DNA of 64,000 nucleotides from an uncultured Prevotella sp. (lineage in GTDB: Bacteria; Bacteroidota; Bacteroidia; Bacteroidales; Bacteroidaceae): NCBI GenBank assembly GCA_900540375.1, contig UQFS01000007.1, positions 1-64,000 on the forward strand, in the 5' to 3' direction. Positions within the stretch are counted from its first letter, which is position 1; every line of letters starts with the position of its first letter. Below the pieces are notes generated by a model. That model made no database searches, was not told the origin of the DNA, and saw nothing but the letters and a program-made list of their open reading frames with translations. Shown piece after piece: positions 35,129 through 45,144 of the stretch. The position numbers and the translations under genes are program-made.

Positions 35129-36151
35129 TTGAAAATCATCTTATCCTTGGTTGTGGCCGCGCTCAGCGTAGCCACAGCCTTGGCAGGAGAGTCTGAGACC
35201 CATGGTGTCACGGATCCCTGGACTCATGACCCTGTCATGGCTTATGACGACGGTACCTACCATCTCTATTGTACCGGTCCCGGCATTCTCAGCATGACCT
35301 CCTGCGACTTACATACTTGGGACATCGCGAAGCGTGGCGTCCTGCAAGACCATATTCCCGCTTGGGCACATGACAGCGTACCCGGATTGCGGGGCGATCT
35401 CTGGGCTCCGGACATCATCCGCTACCATGACCGCTGGTATATGGCTTATTCCTGTTCGACATTTGGTAAGAACACGTCGGCCATCGGACTTCTCTCAGCT
35501 GACCGCCTCTCTGACAACAGCGCCTGGCGCGACGAGGGTTGCATCATCGCCTCACGTGAAGGACGCGACGACTGGAATGCCATCGACCCCAACTTCGTCA
35601 TCGATGACAACGGTCAGCCGTGGCTGACCTACGGTTCGTTTTGGGATGGCATTCAGCTCCTTCGGCTCGACACGACGCTACATGCCGCTGCCGGAGCACG
35701 TCCTTTCACCATCGCGCGTCGCTATGCCAAGGGCACCAAGAGCCTCCCGGCCAATCCCACTTCGGCCTATGCCGGGCCTAATGCCATTGAGGCTCCGTTC
35801 ATCTTCAAGCACCAAGGCTGGTACTATCTCTTCATCAGTCACGACTACTGTTGCCGGGGCATGAAGAGCAACTACCGTGTGGTCGTAGGACGAAGCCGGA
35901 AGATCACCGGTCCCTATCTCGATCGGGAGGGTAAGGTCATGCTCAATGGTGGCGGTACGCTCGTCATCGAGGGCGATAAAAAGCAATACGAGGCAGCCGG
36001 CCATTGTGCCGTCTATCATCTCCCATTGCCGAAGAAGCAGAAGAGAGGTGACCTCTTCATTTGTCATGGTTATAGTATCAAAAGTGAAGGTATGCCAAAA
36101 CTGGTCATCCGTACGGTTCGGTGGAACCATGGCTGGCCTGAACTCAAGTAG
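35129..36151 (+). CDS. GH43 arabinan endo-1,5-alpha-L-arabinosidase
   Basis: A 340-aa secreted enzyme with signal peptide MKIILSLVVAALSVATALAG and a single five-blade GH43 domain: THDPVMAYDDGTYHLYCTG (general base), LRGDLWAPDIIRYHDRWYMA, NAIDPNFVIDDNGQPWLTYG (pKa modulator) and NAIEAPFIFKHQGWYYLFIS (acid Glu), plus KSNYRVVVGRS. It should cut internal alpha-1,5 arabinan links. The start is TTG at 35129, with no ATG available between the upstream stop (35115) and the signal peptide. It is closely coupled to the preceding GH43 (13 bp) and is the last plus-strand PUL gene. Confidence 0.9.
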   Translation: MKIILSLVVAALSVATALAGESETHGVTDPWTHDPVMAYDDGTYHLYCTGPGILSMTSCDLHTWDIAKRGVLQDHIPAWAHDSVPGLRGDLWAPDIIRYHDRWYMAYSCSTFGKNTSAIGLLSADRLSDNSAWRDEGCIIASREGRDDWNAIDPNFVIDDNGQPWLTYGSFWDGIQLLRLDTTLHAAAGARPFTIARRYAKGTKSLPANPTSAYAGPNAIEAPFIFKHQGWYYLFISHDYCCRGMKSNYRVVVGRSRKITGPYLDREGKVMLNGGGTLVIEGDKKQYEAAGHCAVYHLPLPKKQKRGDLFICHGYSIKSEGMPKLVIRTVRWNHGWPELK

Positions 36152-36170
36152 AAAGAGCATAGGATAACAA

Positions 36171-36203
36171 AGAGGCTCCAACCCGCTGTGGGTTGGAGCC
36201 TCC
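36171..36203 (+). terminator. Terminator of the PUL transcript
   Basis: AGAGGCTCCAACCC pairs with GGTTGGAGCCTC around GCTGTG, then a C/T-rich tail TCCTCTTCTTAT. The stem is long and lies 20 bases past the last GH43 stop. Confidence 0.8.
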
Positions 36204-36373
36204 TCTTCTTATATGGTGATGGAACTTCTTTGTAATGAGTGAACTTCCTTTACAAAAGTACATCATCCTGAACTTTCAATCTAGAGAAACCATTTTGGGA
36301 CTTTGAGACAAAATGTGGAGTGAAGCGATCATTTTTCCGAGTTGAAACAACAAAATAGGTGAGATGATATGAT

Positions 36374-36497
36374 CAGAAAGGTACTTTGACAGTGTCAGAA
36401 AGGTACTTTGAGAATATCAAAAAGCCTTTCTGACCCTATGAAAAAGGTACTTTGACCGAAAATTCTCTAGAGAATTTTTCATCAAAGTACCTTTCTG
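36374..36497. repeat. Repeated AAGGTACTTTGA motif in the convergent gap
   Basis: CAGAAAGGTACTTTGA occurs at 36374-36389 and 36396-36411, a near copy at 36440-36455, and an inverted copy TCAAAGTACCTTTCTGA at 36482-36498. A partial inverted copy lies at about 36421-36434. The last direct and the inverted copy can pair around AATTCTCTAGAGAATT, itself a palindrome. The remainder of the 616-bp gap (36,152-36,767) shows no gene. Confidence 0.75.
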
Positions 36498-36767
36498 ATG
36501 AGTTGGAAATAGCTATTACTTGGTATCATGCTGTTTATCAGTGTTTTATAAAAAGCATCCAAAATTCGCAAAATTCAGAGCAAAGTGGAATTCGTTTTTG
36601 AAAATCGCCTGCATTCGGGCGGAAAATTGTCACTTTTCACAACATTCACTCGTTGCATGTGTGACCTGAGTTGCAGGATATTCCCGATATTCGGTTATAT
36701 TCTTGATTCCACCGTGGCGGAGCGTTGACTAACAAGGGAGGGGTGGTACCTTGTAGTTGGGAATGGA

Positions 36768-38333
<1,566 letters not shown>

Positions 38334-38370
38334 AGAAAAATTTGTTATTGGTGTTATGTCAAATGGTGAT

Positions 38371-39078
38371 TTAAAGCTTGAAGCGGTAACCGAGAGTGAT
38401 GAGGATGGCGTGGTTGCGGGCCGTCAGCGCATCCTGCGTTGATACCCATCTGGAGTCGTAGGCATAGCGATGTATTGCCTTGCGCACCTCGAAACGGTAG
38501 GTGGCGTTGAGGGTGACGTGGCGCCACTCATAGCTTAGGCCGACGGGAATGTCATAGATGATTCTGCGGAACTGACCGCTGACATCCTCTGACTCCTTGG
38601 TCTGGTAATTCTCCCAAAGAAAGATAGAGGACATCCCGTCACCAATGTCCATGGTGCGTATGCTTGTCATCTTGGCATGTGCCTTAGCCGAAGTCCGGAT
38701 GCCCATCTCGGCACCGACGTGTGCGGCGAGTCCTTTGATGCCCTTGAAGTAAGCTTTGAGCTGCAAAGGCACTGATATGTAATCTGCGTTGATGTGGCTT
38801 TTTATGGTAGCGTATGGCTCATGCTCATCTTTGAATCCCGTGCCGATGGCGCTATAGTCCACGCCTGTGGTGAGAGAATAGTAACGTGACAGTGGAATCT
38901 CCACTTCTGCGCCTGCCGTCCAACCTATTTTCCATGTCTTGGCTCTGTTGAGGGCGTCTCCGTCCATCTTTGAGATGGTCATACCGGCATGCGGCGCAAC
39001 GGAGACGCACATGTCTTCGTTCTGTGCTGAGGCCACGACGGGCAGAAGGGCCAGAAGCAGGAAGAGTATCTTTTTCAT
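38371..39078 (-). CDS. Outer-membrane beta-barrel protein
   Basis: A 235-aa protein with a signal peptide ([20 protein letters not shown]) and alternating beta strands typical of PorT/OmpA-like small barrels ([57 protein letters not shown]), ending in [13 protein letters not shown] with a terminal hydrophobic residue. Function unknown. It lies 2 bp after the lipoprotein gene and 37 bp before GH51. Confidence 0.8.
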   Translation of the reverse strand: MKKILFLLLALLPVVASAQNEDMCVSVAPHAGMTISKMDGDALNRAKTWKIGWTAGAEVEIPLSRYYSLTTGVDYSAIGTGFKDEHEPYATIKSHINADYISVPLQLKAYFKGIKGLAAHVGAEMGIRTSAKAHAKMTSIRTMDIGDGMSSIFLWENYQTKESEDVSGQFRRIIYDIPVGLSYEWRHVTLNATYRFEVRKAIHRYAYDSRWVSTQDALTARNHAILITLGYRFKL

Positions 39079-39080
39079 GA

Positions 39081-40262
39081 CTATTGGATCTTTTTGTAAG
39101 TGTAAATGTCTTTCGTGGAACTGCCGGTGGTGGTGAGCGTCATCTCTGTGTCGGAGATGAACTCGATCTGTTCCTTCTTGGAGTAGTCGGAGCCTGGTGA
39201 CACCATGCCATTGAGGGAAGAGCTTGTCAGAAGATTATTTCCTTCGACCGTAAAGTAATATGAGTTGTGGTAGTCTGTATCATATGCTGAATATTGGTTG
39301 ACAGTATGATTGCGGTTGAAGGTGAGCTTCTTATATGTCGAAACGTAAGAGGACGGGATAATATTTTCGTCAATGATGGTTTGCCCTTCGTTAAGCACTT
39401 TGTAATGAGTCGTCTCCCAGGTGCCGATAAGTTGCTCGGGCACCTTACTGTTGATAATCTCTTCTATGCGTGTTATCTCGCTGGGGACGTCCTTGCGCAC
39501 GAACTTCTCCACTTTCTGCCCGTTGGCAGTGGCTAAGAGAATGTCTTTGCTGACGGCATAGAGATAATAGTTTGTGCCACTATAGGGGAAGACGAGGTGC
39601 CCGTCGGGGGAGCTTATCTTGCCGGAGTGATAGTCTATTTTGTTGTAATTGTATGCATCATATGTCTGCATGACGTTTGACACATTGCCTTGTTCGTCGA
39701 TATAGATGCCGTTGCCGACACCATTAGGGTAGTCGTTGCTTGTGAGTTCCCAGTAGCCTGCGAGGTCGCTCATCTGTATGCCAGAGAACTTCATCTGTGC
39801 CATCATCTCCATCATGCTGTCGCCGTCACCGGGGAGATGCTGGATACGGTAAAGAGGAACAACCGAAGTCTTGCCCTCATAGGCAAGGTACATCTTCTCG
39901 TCGTTGTTGCCCGCCACGGTGACGGTGTAGTGTTTGCCGTTGCCCTTGCTGAGCAGCATCACGTAGTGGTTGTTGTCGATCGTCCATGTGCCGGTCTTAT
40001 AGCCTAAGTTAAAGGGATCTTCTTTGGCCTGAGTGTACTGCCATTCAGAGATGGTGCCGTCGTCGTGCACGACGATGCCCTCGACAGCGCCGTCGCCGTT
40101 GATGTCTGCACCGTTTTCAATGCTGGTACCGGCAATCTGCCAGTAGCCGGTGATGGGGATGTTGGTGTCAGCGCTGATGTCCTTGTCGTCGTCACTGCAG
40201 GAGGAGAATGTCAAGAGGTTCAGCAAGCCGATCAGCAATAATAGATAATGAGTAGTTTTCAT
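39081..40262 (-). CDS. Lipoprotein with three lipocalin-like repeats
   Basis: With ATG 40262 (MKTTHYLLLLIGLLNLLTFS then SCSDDD) it is a 393-aa lipoprotein; the longer frame adds 13 residues without a signal. The body seems to hold three ~110-aa units, each opening with a G-x-W motif: GYWQIAGTSIE, GYWELTSNDY and GTWETTHYKV, followed by beta strands. This resembles lipocalin-like domains of Bacteroidetes lipoproteins. The ligand is unknown. The pairing with a small beta-barrel suggests a surface or outer-membrane complex. Confidence 0.75.
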   Translation of the reverse strand: MKTTHYLLLLIGLLNLLTFSSCSDDDKDISADTNIPITGYWQIAGTSIENGADINGDGAVEGIVVHDDGTISEWQYTQAKEDPFNLGYKTGTWTIDNNHYVMLLSKGNGKHYTVTVAGNNDEKMYLAYEGKTSVVPLYRIQHLPGDGDSMMEMMAQMKFSGIQMSDLAGYWELTSNDYPNGVGNGIYIDEQGNVSNVMQTYDAYNYNKIDYHSGKISSPDGHLVFPYSGTNYYLYAVSKDILLATANGQKVEKFVRKDVPSEITRIEEIINSKVPEQLIGTWETTHYKVLNEGQTIIDENIIPSSYVSTYKKLTFNRNHTVNQYSAYDTDYHNSYYFTVEGNNLLTSSSLNGMVSPGSDYSKKEQIEFISDTEMTLTTTGSSTKDIYTYKKIQ

Positions 40263-40351
40263 GGGAGTAATATGAGATGTGAAGAGTGATAGTGGTTGCA
40301 AAGGGGATTATAGATTCTGCAACCACTTCTTACCTTTCTTGGTGTTGGTTC

Positions 40352-40414
40352 TCAAAGGATGAGGCCGACGCCGATGACGGAGCCGATGGCAAAGATAATT
40401 GTGAGCGTTTCCAT
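40352..40414 (-). CDS. Possible 20-aa membrane peptide
   Basis: ATG 40414 to TGA 40352 would encode METLTIIFAIGSVIGVGLIL, an almost entirely hydrophobic peptide with a GxxxG-like pattern. It has no known relative to me and could be chance. It lies between two minus-strand genes with space on both sides. Confidence 0.25.
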   Translation of the reverse strand: METLTIIFAIGSVIGVGLIL

Positions 40415-40446
40415 ATAATTATGATTTGGTCTCTTATTGCCATAGC

Positions 40447-40650
40447 TTATTTCTTTTTCCTTTGCGAAGCTCTGTTGGCCCGCTGCTGCCGGTATTTAGC
40501 CTTCTGCTTAGCCGAGCCGGAGCCGTGTGCACCGGTGATATACTTTTTTTTCTTGGCTTTGGTTTTCACCTTATCGTCGTCTTTGGGTCCGCCTTTGGAA
40601 GCGCCCTTGAAGACAATGCCGTGCTCAATGATTTCGTCGATGTCTGACAT
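40447..40650 (-). CDS. Small highly basic hypothetical protein
   Basis: With ATG 40650 (MSDIDEIIEHGIVFKGASKG) it is 67 aa: a short acidic start, then a Lys/Arg-rich tail (KVKTKAKKKKYITG; RQQRANRASQRKKK). It could bind RNA, DNA or ribosomes. An in-frame upstream start gives 82 aa but reads through a repeat. It lies between purH and the lipoprotein gene on the same strand. The frame's organised charge pattern favours a real gene. Confidence 0.5.
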   Translation of the reverse strand: MSDIDEIIEHGIVFKGASKGGPKDDDKVKTKAKKKKYITGAHGSGSAKQKAKYRQQRANRASQRKKK

Positions 40651-40679
40651 AATAGTAATAATAAAAAGAGAAGACCCTT

Positions 40680-40706
40680 CTAACTCTCCCCCCAAGGGGG
40701 AGTTAG
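40680..40706. repeat. GC-rich palindrome after purH
   Basis: CTAACTC-TCCCCCC-AAG-GGGGAGTTAG forms a stem with a bulge just downstream of the purH stop. Similar short CCCCTCTCC/GGAGAGGGG dyads occur at 42530 and 63101. It may serve as terminator or be a dispersed palindromic repeat; a T-run follows only ~15 bases later on the minus strand. Confidence 0.6.
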
Positions 40707-40717
40707 AGGGGGGCTTT

Positions 40718-41899
40718 TTAGTGGTGGAACAGTCTCACGTGAGTGAAGGCCATGGTCATATCGTACTTGTCGCAGGTCTCGATGACATTGTCGTCACGGA
40801 TGCTGCCGCCGGGCTGTGCGATGTACTTCACGCCGCTCTTGTGAGCACGCTCGATGTTGTCACCGAAGGGGAAGAAAGCGTCGGAGCCCAGGCATACGTC
40901 GGTATTCTTGGCGATCCATTTCTTCTCCTCTGCACGGGTGAAAACGGCTGGCTTCTCGGTGAAGAACTGCTGCCATGTGCCGTCGCGCAGCACGTCGTCG
41001 TGCTCTTCGCTGAGGTAGACGTTGATGGCGTTGTCGCGGTCGGCACGACGGATGCCCGGCTTGAACGGAAGGCTGAGAACCTGCGGGCTCTGGCGCAGCC
41101 ACCACTCATCGGCTTTGTTACCGGCGAGACGTGTGCAGTGGATACGGCTCTGCTGACCGGCGCCGATGCCGATAGCCTGTCCGTCCTTGACACAGCAGAC
41201 GCTGTTGCTCTGTGTATATTTCAGTGTGATGAGGGCAATCTTCAAGTCGCGGATAGCCTCAGGAGTGAAGTTCTTGTTCTTCGTAGGAATCTCTTCGAAG
41301 AGTCTCGGGTCGTTGAGATCGCAGTTGTTGCGGCCCTGCTCAAAGGTGATGCCGAAGACCTGCTTGTGCTCGACAGGCTCGGGTACATAGTTCGGGTCGA
41401 TCTTGATGACGCAGTAAGTGCCCTTGCGCTTAGCCTTGAGAATCTCCAGGGCTTCGGGTGTGTAGTCGGGTGCGATGACGCCGTCGCTGACCTCACGCTT
41501 GATGAGCTTGGCAGTAGCTTCGTCGCAGGTGTCGCTCAGTGCACAGAAGTCACCATAGGAGCACATACGGTCAGCACCGCGGGCGCGGGCATAGGCACTG
41601 GCCAGAGGCGTGAGCTCAAAGTCAATGTCATCCACGAAATAGATCTTCTTCAGCGTGTCGCTCAGTGGCAGTCCCACAGCGGCTCCGGCCGGAGATACGT
41701 GCTTGAAGCTGGCGGCAGCGGGCAGACCTGTGGCGGCCTTGAGTTCTTTGACCAGCTGCCAGCTGTTGAGAGCGTCGAGGAAGTTGATGTAGCCTGCGCG
41801 GCCGTTGATGACCTCAACGGGCAGTTCGCCGTGTTCCATATAGATATGGGCCGGCTTTTGGTTCGGATTGCATCCGTACTTTAATGCGTATTCTTTCAT
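40718..41899 (-). CDS. purH: AICAR formyltransferase without the IMP cyclohydrolase domain
   Basis: A 393-aa protein equivalent to the C-terminal AICARFT domain of PurH: ALKYGCNPNQKPAHIY, the catalytic KHVSPAGAAVGLPL, IGIGAGQQSRIHCTRLAGNK and AFFPFGDNIE. The ~190-aa cyclohydrolase domain is missing. Stand-alone forms of this size are known in Bacteroidetes and Clostridia. It transfers formyl from 10-formyl-THF to AICAR in the penultimate step of IMP synthesis, so IMP cyclohydrolase must be encoded elsewhere. Confidence 0.92.
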   Translation of the reverse strand: MKEYALKYGCNPNQKPAHIYMEHGELPVEVINGRAGYINFLDALNSWQLVKELKAATGLPAAASFKHVSPAGAAVGLPLSDTLKKIYFVDDIDFELTPLASAYARARGADRMCSYGDFCALSDTCDEATAKLIKREVSDGVIAPDYTPEALEILKAKRKGTYCVIKIDPNYVPEPVEHKQVFGITFEQGRNNCDLNDPRLFEEIPTKNKNFTPEAIRDLKIALITLKYTQSNSVCCVKDGQAIGIGAGQQSRIHCTRLAGNKADEWWLRQSPQVLSLPFKPGIRRADRDNAINVYLSEEHDDVLRDGTWQQFFTEKPAVFTRAEEKKWIAKNTDVCLGSDAFFPFGDNIERAHKSGVKYIAQPGGSIRDDNVIETCDKYDMTMAFTHVRLFHH

Positions 41900-41924
41900 G
41901 TCGGTGTGAAATTGAAACCTACGG

Positions 41925-41932
41925 CAAAGGTA
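41925..41932 (-). promoter_or_regulatory. -7 box of purH
   Basis: On the minus strand TACCTTTG lies 26 bases before the purH start codon; a TCCG at the -33 distance is a poor match. Confidence 0.4.
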
Positions 41933-42035
41933 GCAAAAAGTTAGCAGAAACGGAAATAAAAGACGGTGATTTTACGGTAATACGAGTGCTTTATGAAGAA
42001 ATTGTTTCTCAAGAAGAAAAAAAGGCCAAAAGAGG

Positions 42036-42065
42036 TTGAACGTATTGATATTCTTCTTAACTTTG
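42036..42065 (+). promoter_or_regulatory. Promoter of the 95-aa gene
   Basis: TTGA (42036-42039), an 18-base spacer and TAACTTTG (42058-42065) lie 54 bases before the start codon. Confidence 0.5.
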
Positions 42066-42118
42066 CACAGAGAAATTGAGAAAATATAAAGAAAGTCTGG
42101 AGGAAGGACAAGAATGTT

Positions 42119-42406
42119 ATGAAAAGGGACTTAAGAATGCTCTTTGCTGAAGCTGGCAAAAAGCTGAGGGAAGAGCCACATCAAGTGGTGGCTGATTATG
42201 AGAAAGCGTCACGTCGGTTGGCTAAACACAATGTAGACTTGAGCAGCCATTCTTTGAGAAAACTGTGGGAACTGGTGACGGGTAAGCGGCGTCTGTCGAT
42301 GGAAGCGCGTAACCGTCTGGCTCTGTTTGCCGGTTTCCAGACGTGGGATGACCTGATGGACACGGTGCACGGCGACACAGACGCGTCGATCAACTACGAG
42401 GAATAG
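42119..42406 (+). CDS. Small hypothetical protein, helical
   Basis: A 95-aa cytoplasmic protein, mostly helical and charged (MKRDLRMLFAEAGKKLREEP), with a C-terminal part LSMEARNRLALFAGFQTWDD that resembles a short motif seen at the ends of Bacteroidetes regulatory proteins (RLAxFAGFxxWDDL). Function unknown. It has its own promoter and is separated from convergent rplS by a large hairpin. Confidence 0.7.
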   Translation: MKRDLRMLFAEAGKKLREEPHQVVADYEKASRRLAKHNVDLSSHSLRKLWELVTGKRRLSMEARNRLALFAGFQTWDDLMDTVHGDTDASINYEE

Positions 42407-42451
42407 AAGCTATACCTCTGCTGTCTAAAGCTATGGATGGTGGAAAACAAA

Positions 42452-42510
42452 AAATGTTGGACTGCTTTTGATGTTAGCTTTCGCTACGTCAAATGCAGTC
42501 CAACATTTGT
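42452..42510. terminator. Bidirectional terminator hairpin
   Basis: AAATGTTGGACTGC (from 42452) pairs with GCAGTCCAACATTT (to 42509). The stem continues with TTTGA/TCAAA after a one-base bulge, around an ~18-base loop. A/T runs on both sides suit termination of both the 95-aa gene and rplS. Confidence 0.8.
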
Positions 42511-42529
42511 TCTCAGTGCGTAAAGTCAT

Positions 42530-42550
42530 CTCTCCTCTAAAAGAGGGGAG
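42530..42550. repeat. Short palindrome downstream of rplS
   Basis: CTCTCCTCT-AAA-AGAGGGGAG, one wobble in nine pairs; a relative of the palindromes at 40680 and 63101. Confidence 0.55.
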
Positions 42551-42566
42551 CGTGAGGAATCTCTTT

Positions 42567-42935
42567 TTACTTGCTCTCAGTAGCAATCACCTGACGCTTC
42601 TCCTGGATGCGGGCAGCCTTACCGGTGAGGTTACGGAGATAGTAAAGTTTAGCGCGACGAACCTTACCACGCTTGTTCACCTCGATGCTGTCGATGTTGG
42701 GAGACTCGATAGGGAAGATACGCTCTACACCTACGGTACCAGACATTTTACGAACGGTGAAACGCTTCTTGTCGCCATGGCCGCTGATTCTGATGACCAC
42801 GCCACGATACAGCTGAATACGCTGCTTGTTACCCTCGACAATTTTGTAAGCGACAGTGATGGTGTCACCTGACTTGAACTCAGGGAACTTCTTGCCGGTT
42901 GCAAATGCTTCCTCGGCAACTTTAATCAAATCCAT
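42567..42935 (-). CDS. rplS: 50S ribosomal protein L19
   Basis: With ATG 42935 ([20 protein letters not shown]) it is 122 aa, the normal L19 length; the 36-residue in-frame extension is not L19-like. Family features are [44 protein letters not shown] and [19 protein letters not shown]19 sits at the 30S-50S interface. It is monocistronic here. Confidence 0.97.
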   Translation of the reverse strand: MDLIKVAEEAFATGKKFPEFKSGDTITVAYKIVEGNKQRIQLYRGVVIRISGHGDKKRFTVRKMSGTVGVERIFPIESPNIDSIEVNKRGKVRRAKLYYLRNLTGKAARIQEKRQVIATESK

Positions 42936-43137
42936 TGTGTGTATAATTAAATGTTGTTTGTCGTTCCAACCCAACGTAGCATGGAGACTCTTCCTCCAAC
43001 CAGCGGTTAGGCCGAAAAGCTTTGCAAAGTTACTGCTTTTCAATGAAATATGAGCAATAGCGGATTAAAATCTGTTCTTTTTAACATTTCTGTTTCGTTT
43101 TTCCTGCTTTCTTGATGGCTTTTCACGGGGAAATTCG

Positions 43138-43145
43138 TACCTTTG
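43138..43145 (+). promoter_or_regulatory. -7 box of the 5'-nucleotidase C-domain gene
   Basis: TACCTTTG lies 41 bases before the start codon; TTGA at 43112-43115 is a possible -33 box with a 22-base spacer. Confidence 0.45.
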
Positions 43146-43186
43146 TGGCACTTACTTGATTATACACATTATTATATAATAGCATC

Positions 43187-43954
43187 ATGAAAAGAAATAC
43201 TACGCTGTCTGCGCTGTGCCTGACGTGGGTGCTGTTGTTGCCTTCGTGCAGCAGTCCATACCATTTGGCTGATATTCAGCGCACGCAAGTGCTGGTCGAC
43301 AGTCGCTATGACCGTCAGCCGGATCAGGCCGCTACGGCACTGCTGGCTCCTTATAAACATGTCGTGGACTCGGTGATGAACCCGATTGCGGGTACGACAA
43401 CGCACTATATGACGGGCCACCGTCCGGAGAGTGATATGGGCAACCTGCTGTCCGACATCCTCGTGTGGTATGGCGAGCAGACTGGTGAGCATATCGACTT
43501 CGGTATGTATAACATTGGCGGCATCCGTGCTTCTCTGCCTGCCGGGAAGGTGACTTACGGCGATATTCTCAATGTGGCGCCCTTTGAGAACCATATCACT
43601 TACCTGACGCTTTCCGGCAGTAAGGTGCAGGAACTCTTCCAGCAGGTGGCTTCGGTAGGCGGTGAAGGTGTGAGCCATAGCGTGAGACTCATCATCACAA
43701 AAGACAGACAACTGAAGTCCGCGACCATCAACGGTAAGGAGATCGATCCGAATGGCAGCTACCGCGTCGCCACGATCGACTACCTGGCTCATGGCAATGA
43801 TAAGATGACCGCCTATAAGGCGGCAACGGATGTGGTGTCTCCACAAGAAGAGAAATATGACACACGCTATATCATTCGCCATTACTTCCAGGAGATGACT
43901 AAAGTGGGTAAGGCTGTTGACGGTCATGTGGAGGGAAGAATAGTGGTAAAATGA
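43187..43954 (+). CDS. 5'-nucleotidase C-terminal domain lipoprotein
   Basis: A 255-aa lipoprotein (TWVLLLPSCSSPYH signal). It corresponds to the UshA C-terminal substrate-binding domain: SDMGNLLSDILVWYGEQTGE, YNIGGIRASLPAGKVTYGDI (purine/ribose-binding region), NVAPFENHITYLTLSGSKVQ and YRVATIDYLAHGNDKM. The metallophosphatase domain is a separate gene 145 bp downstream, so the two may act as a split periplasmic nucleotidase. The start signal fits ATG 43187. Confidence 0.88.
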   Translation: MKRNTTLSALCLTWVLLLPSCSSPYHLADIQRTQVLVDSRYDRQPDQAATALLAPYKHVVDSVMNPIAGTTTHYMTGHRPESDMGNLLSDILVWYGEQTGEHIDFGMYNIGGIRASLPAGKVTYGDILNVAPFENHITYLTLSGSKVQELFQQVASVGGEGVSHSVRLIITKDRQLKSATINGKEIDPNGSYRVATIDYLAHGNDKMTAYKAATDVVSPQEEKYDTRYIIRHYFQEMTKVGKAVDGHVEGRIVVK

Positions 43955-44014
43955 TGAATGTTGAGTGTTGAATGATGAATTAAAACAATGATGAATGTTG
44001 AATGATGAATTAAA
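43951..44014. repeat. Direct repeats of GATGAATGTTGAATGATGAA type (locus 1)
   Basis: ATGATGAATGTTGAGTGTTGAATGATGAATTAAA-type sequence at 43951-43984 is repeated in shorter form at 43988-44014. The first copy overlaps the stop codon of the preceding gene. Related arrays lie at 52,737-52,805 and, inverted, at 63,311-63,331. Confidence 0.75.
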
Positions 44015-44099
44015 TAATGATGAATTGTCCAATGTTGTTTGAAATTCAATACGCTTCGGATATTACGAAATAATCAGTTTAATAGAAAGGATAGAAGAT

Positions 44100-44945
44100 A
44101 TGAGATATTTAAGTAAAGTCTATATATCACTGCTTCTCTTGGTGGTGAGCCTTGGCGTTGATGCCGGTGCCCGACAGAAGGAACTGACGATACTGCATAC
44201 CAATGACACGCACAGCTGCATCCTGCCGCTGAGTAAGAACCTTGCTGATACGGCTCTGGCAGGCCGTGGTGGTTTCCTGCGTCGTGTCGCCATGTTGGAA
44301 GAACAGCGCAAGGCGGATCCTCAGTTGTTGCTCTTCGACAGTGGTGACTTCTCGCAGGGTTCTCCTTATTATACGTTGTTCAAAGGAGATGTTGAGGCCG
44401 GACTGATGAATCTGATGCACTACGATGCCGGTACCATCGGTAACCATGAGTTCGACTTCGGACTGGAGAACATGGCGCGGGTGTTTCGTGAGCTTAACTT
44501 CCCAATCGTCTGTGCCAACTATCGCTTCCATCAGTACGGTTTGGACAAGCTTGTGAAGCCTTATATCATTATCAAGCGCAAGGGACTGAAGATTGGTATC
44601 TTGGGTCTCTCTCCTCAGTTGGAAGGACTCGTCGACAAGAAGAACTATCTCGATACGGAGTATCTCGACCCTATCGCAACCGCTCAGCAGATGGCTGATG
44701 AACTGCACAAGCAGAAATGTGACTTGGTGATCCTCATCTCTCATCTCGGTTGGGAAGAGCAGGGTATGGGTGACCAGATGGTCATCAGCCATACACGTGG
44801 CATAGACTTGGTGCTCGGTGGACATAGCCATACACTCTTCAAGACATTACGCTACGTAAAGAACCTCGACGGCAGACAGATCCCTGTGGACCAGAATGGC
44901 AAGAATGCGATCTATGTAGGCCGCATGGTTCTCACGATGAAATAA
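44100..44945 (+). CDS. Metallophosphatase, 5'-nucleotidase N-terminal domain
   Basis: A 281-aa secreted calcineurin-like phosphoesterase (signal YLSKVYISLLLLVVSLGVDA). Metal-site motifs are ILHTNDTHS, FDSGDFSQGS, GTIGNHEFDFG, LISHLGWEEQG and GGHSHTLF, the full UshA catalytic set. The family's substrate-binding domain is the separate upstream gene. It would hydrolyse nucleotides or similar phosphates in the periplasm. Confidence 0.92.
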   Translation: MRYLSKVYISLLLLVVSLGVDAGARQKELTILHTNDTHSCILPLSKNLADTALAGRGGFLRRVAMLEEQRKADPQLLLFDSGDFSQGSPYYTLFKGDVEAGLMNLMHYDAGTIGNHEFDFGLENMARVFRELNFPIVCANYRFHQYGLDKLVKPYIIIKRKGLKIGILGLSPQLEGLVDKKNYLDTEYLDPIATAQQMADELHKQKCDLVILISHLGWEEQGMGDQMVISHTRGIDLVLGGHSHTLFKTLRYVKNLDGRQIPVDQNGKNAIYVGRMVLTMK

Positions 44946-44966
44946 GACAGAGAGACATGCCCTTTT

Positions 44967-45144
44967 AGACAGAAAGACATAAAGCACATGTTTTTAAAGA
45001 CAGGGTGACAGAGGGATAGAAGGTATATTTTAGACAGAAAGACATAAAGAACACATTGTTGCATGAGCTTACTTGCATGCTTTTAATATGTTCTTTATGT
45101 CTTTCTGTCTATTAAAGAATATGTCCTTTAATGTCTTTCTGTCT
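44967..45144. repeat. AGACAGAAAGACATAAAG repeat cluster with 22-bp hairpin
   Basis: AGACAGAAAGACATAAAG occurs at 44967-44984 and 45032-45049. Bases 45032-45053 are the exact reverse complement of 45089-45110, a 22-bp stem around a 35-base loop that itself holds GCATG/CATGC. A further inverted partial copy lies at 45129-45144. The cluster fills the gap between two convergent genes and may act as a bidirectional terminator. Confidence 0.85.

Noticed and set aside
40286..41884. 532-codon frame antisense to purH
   Set aside because: Opposite frame encodes a clear AICAR formyltransferase; this one has no family features.
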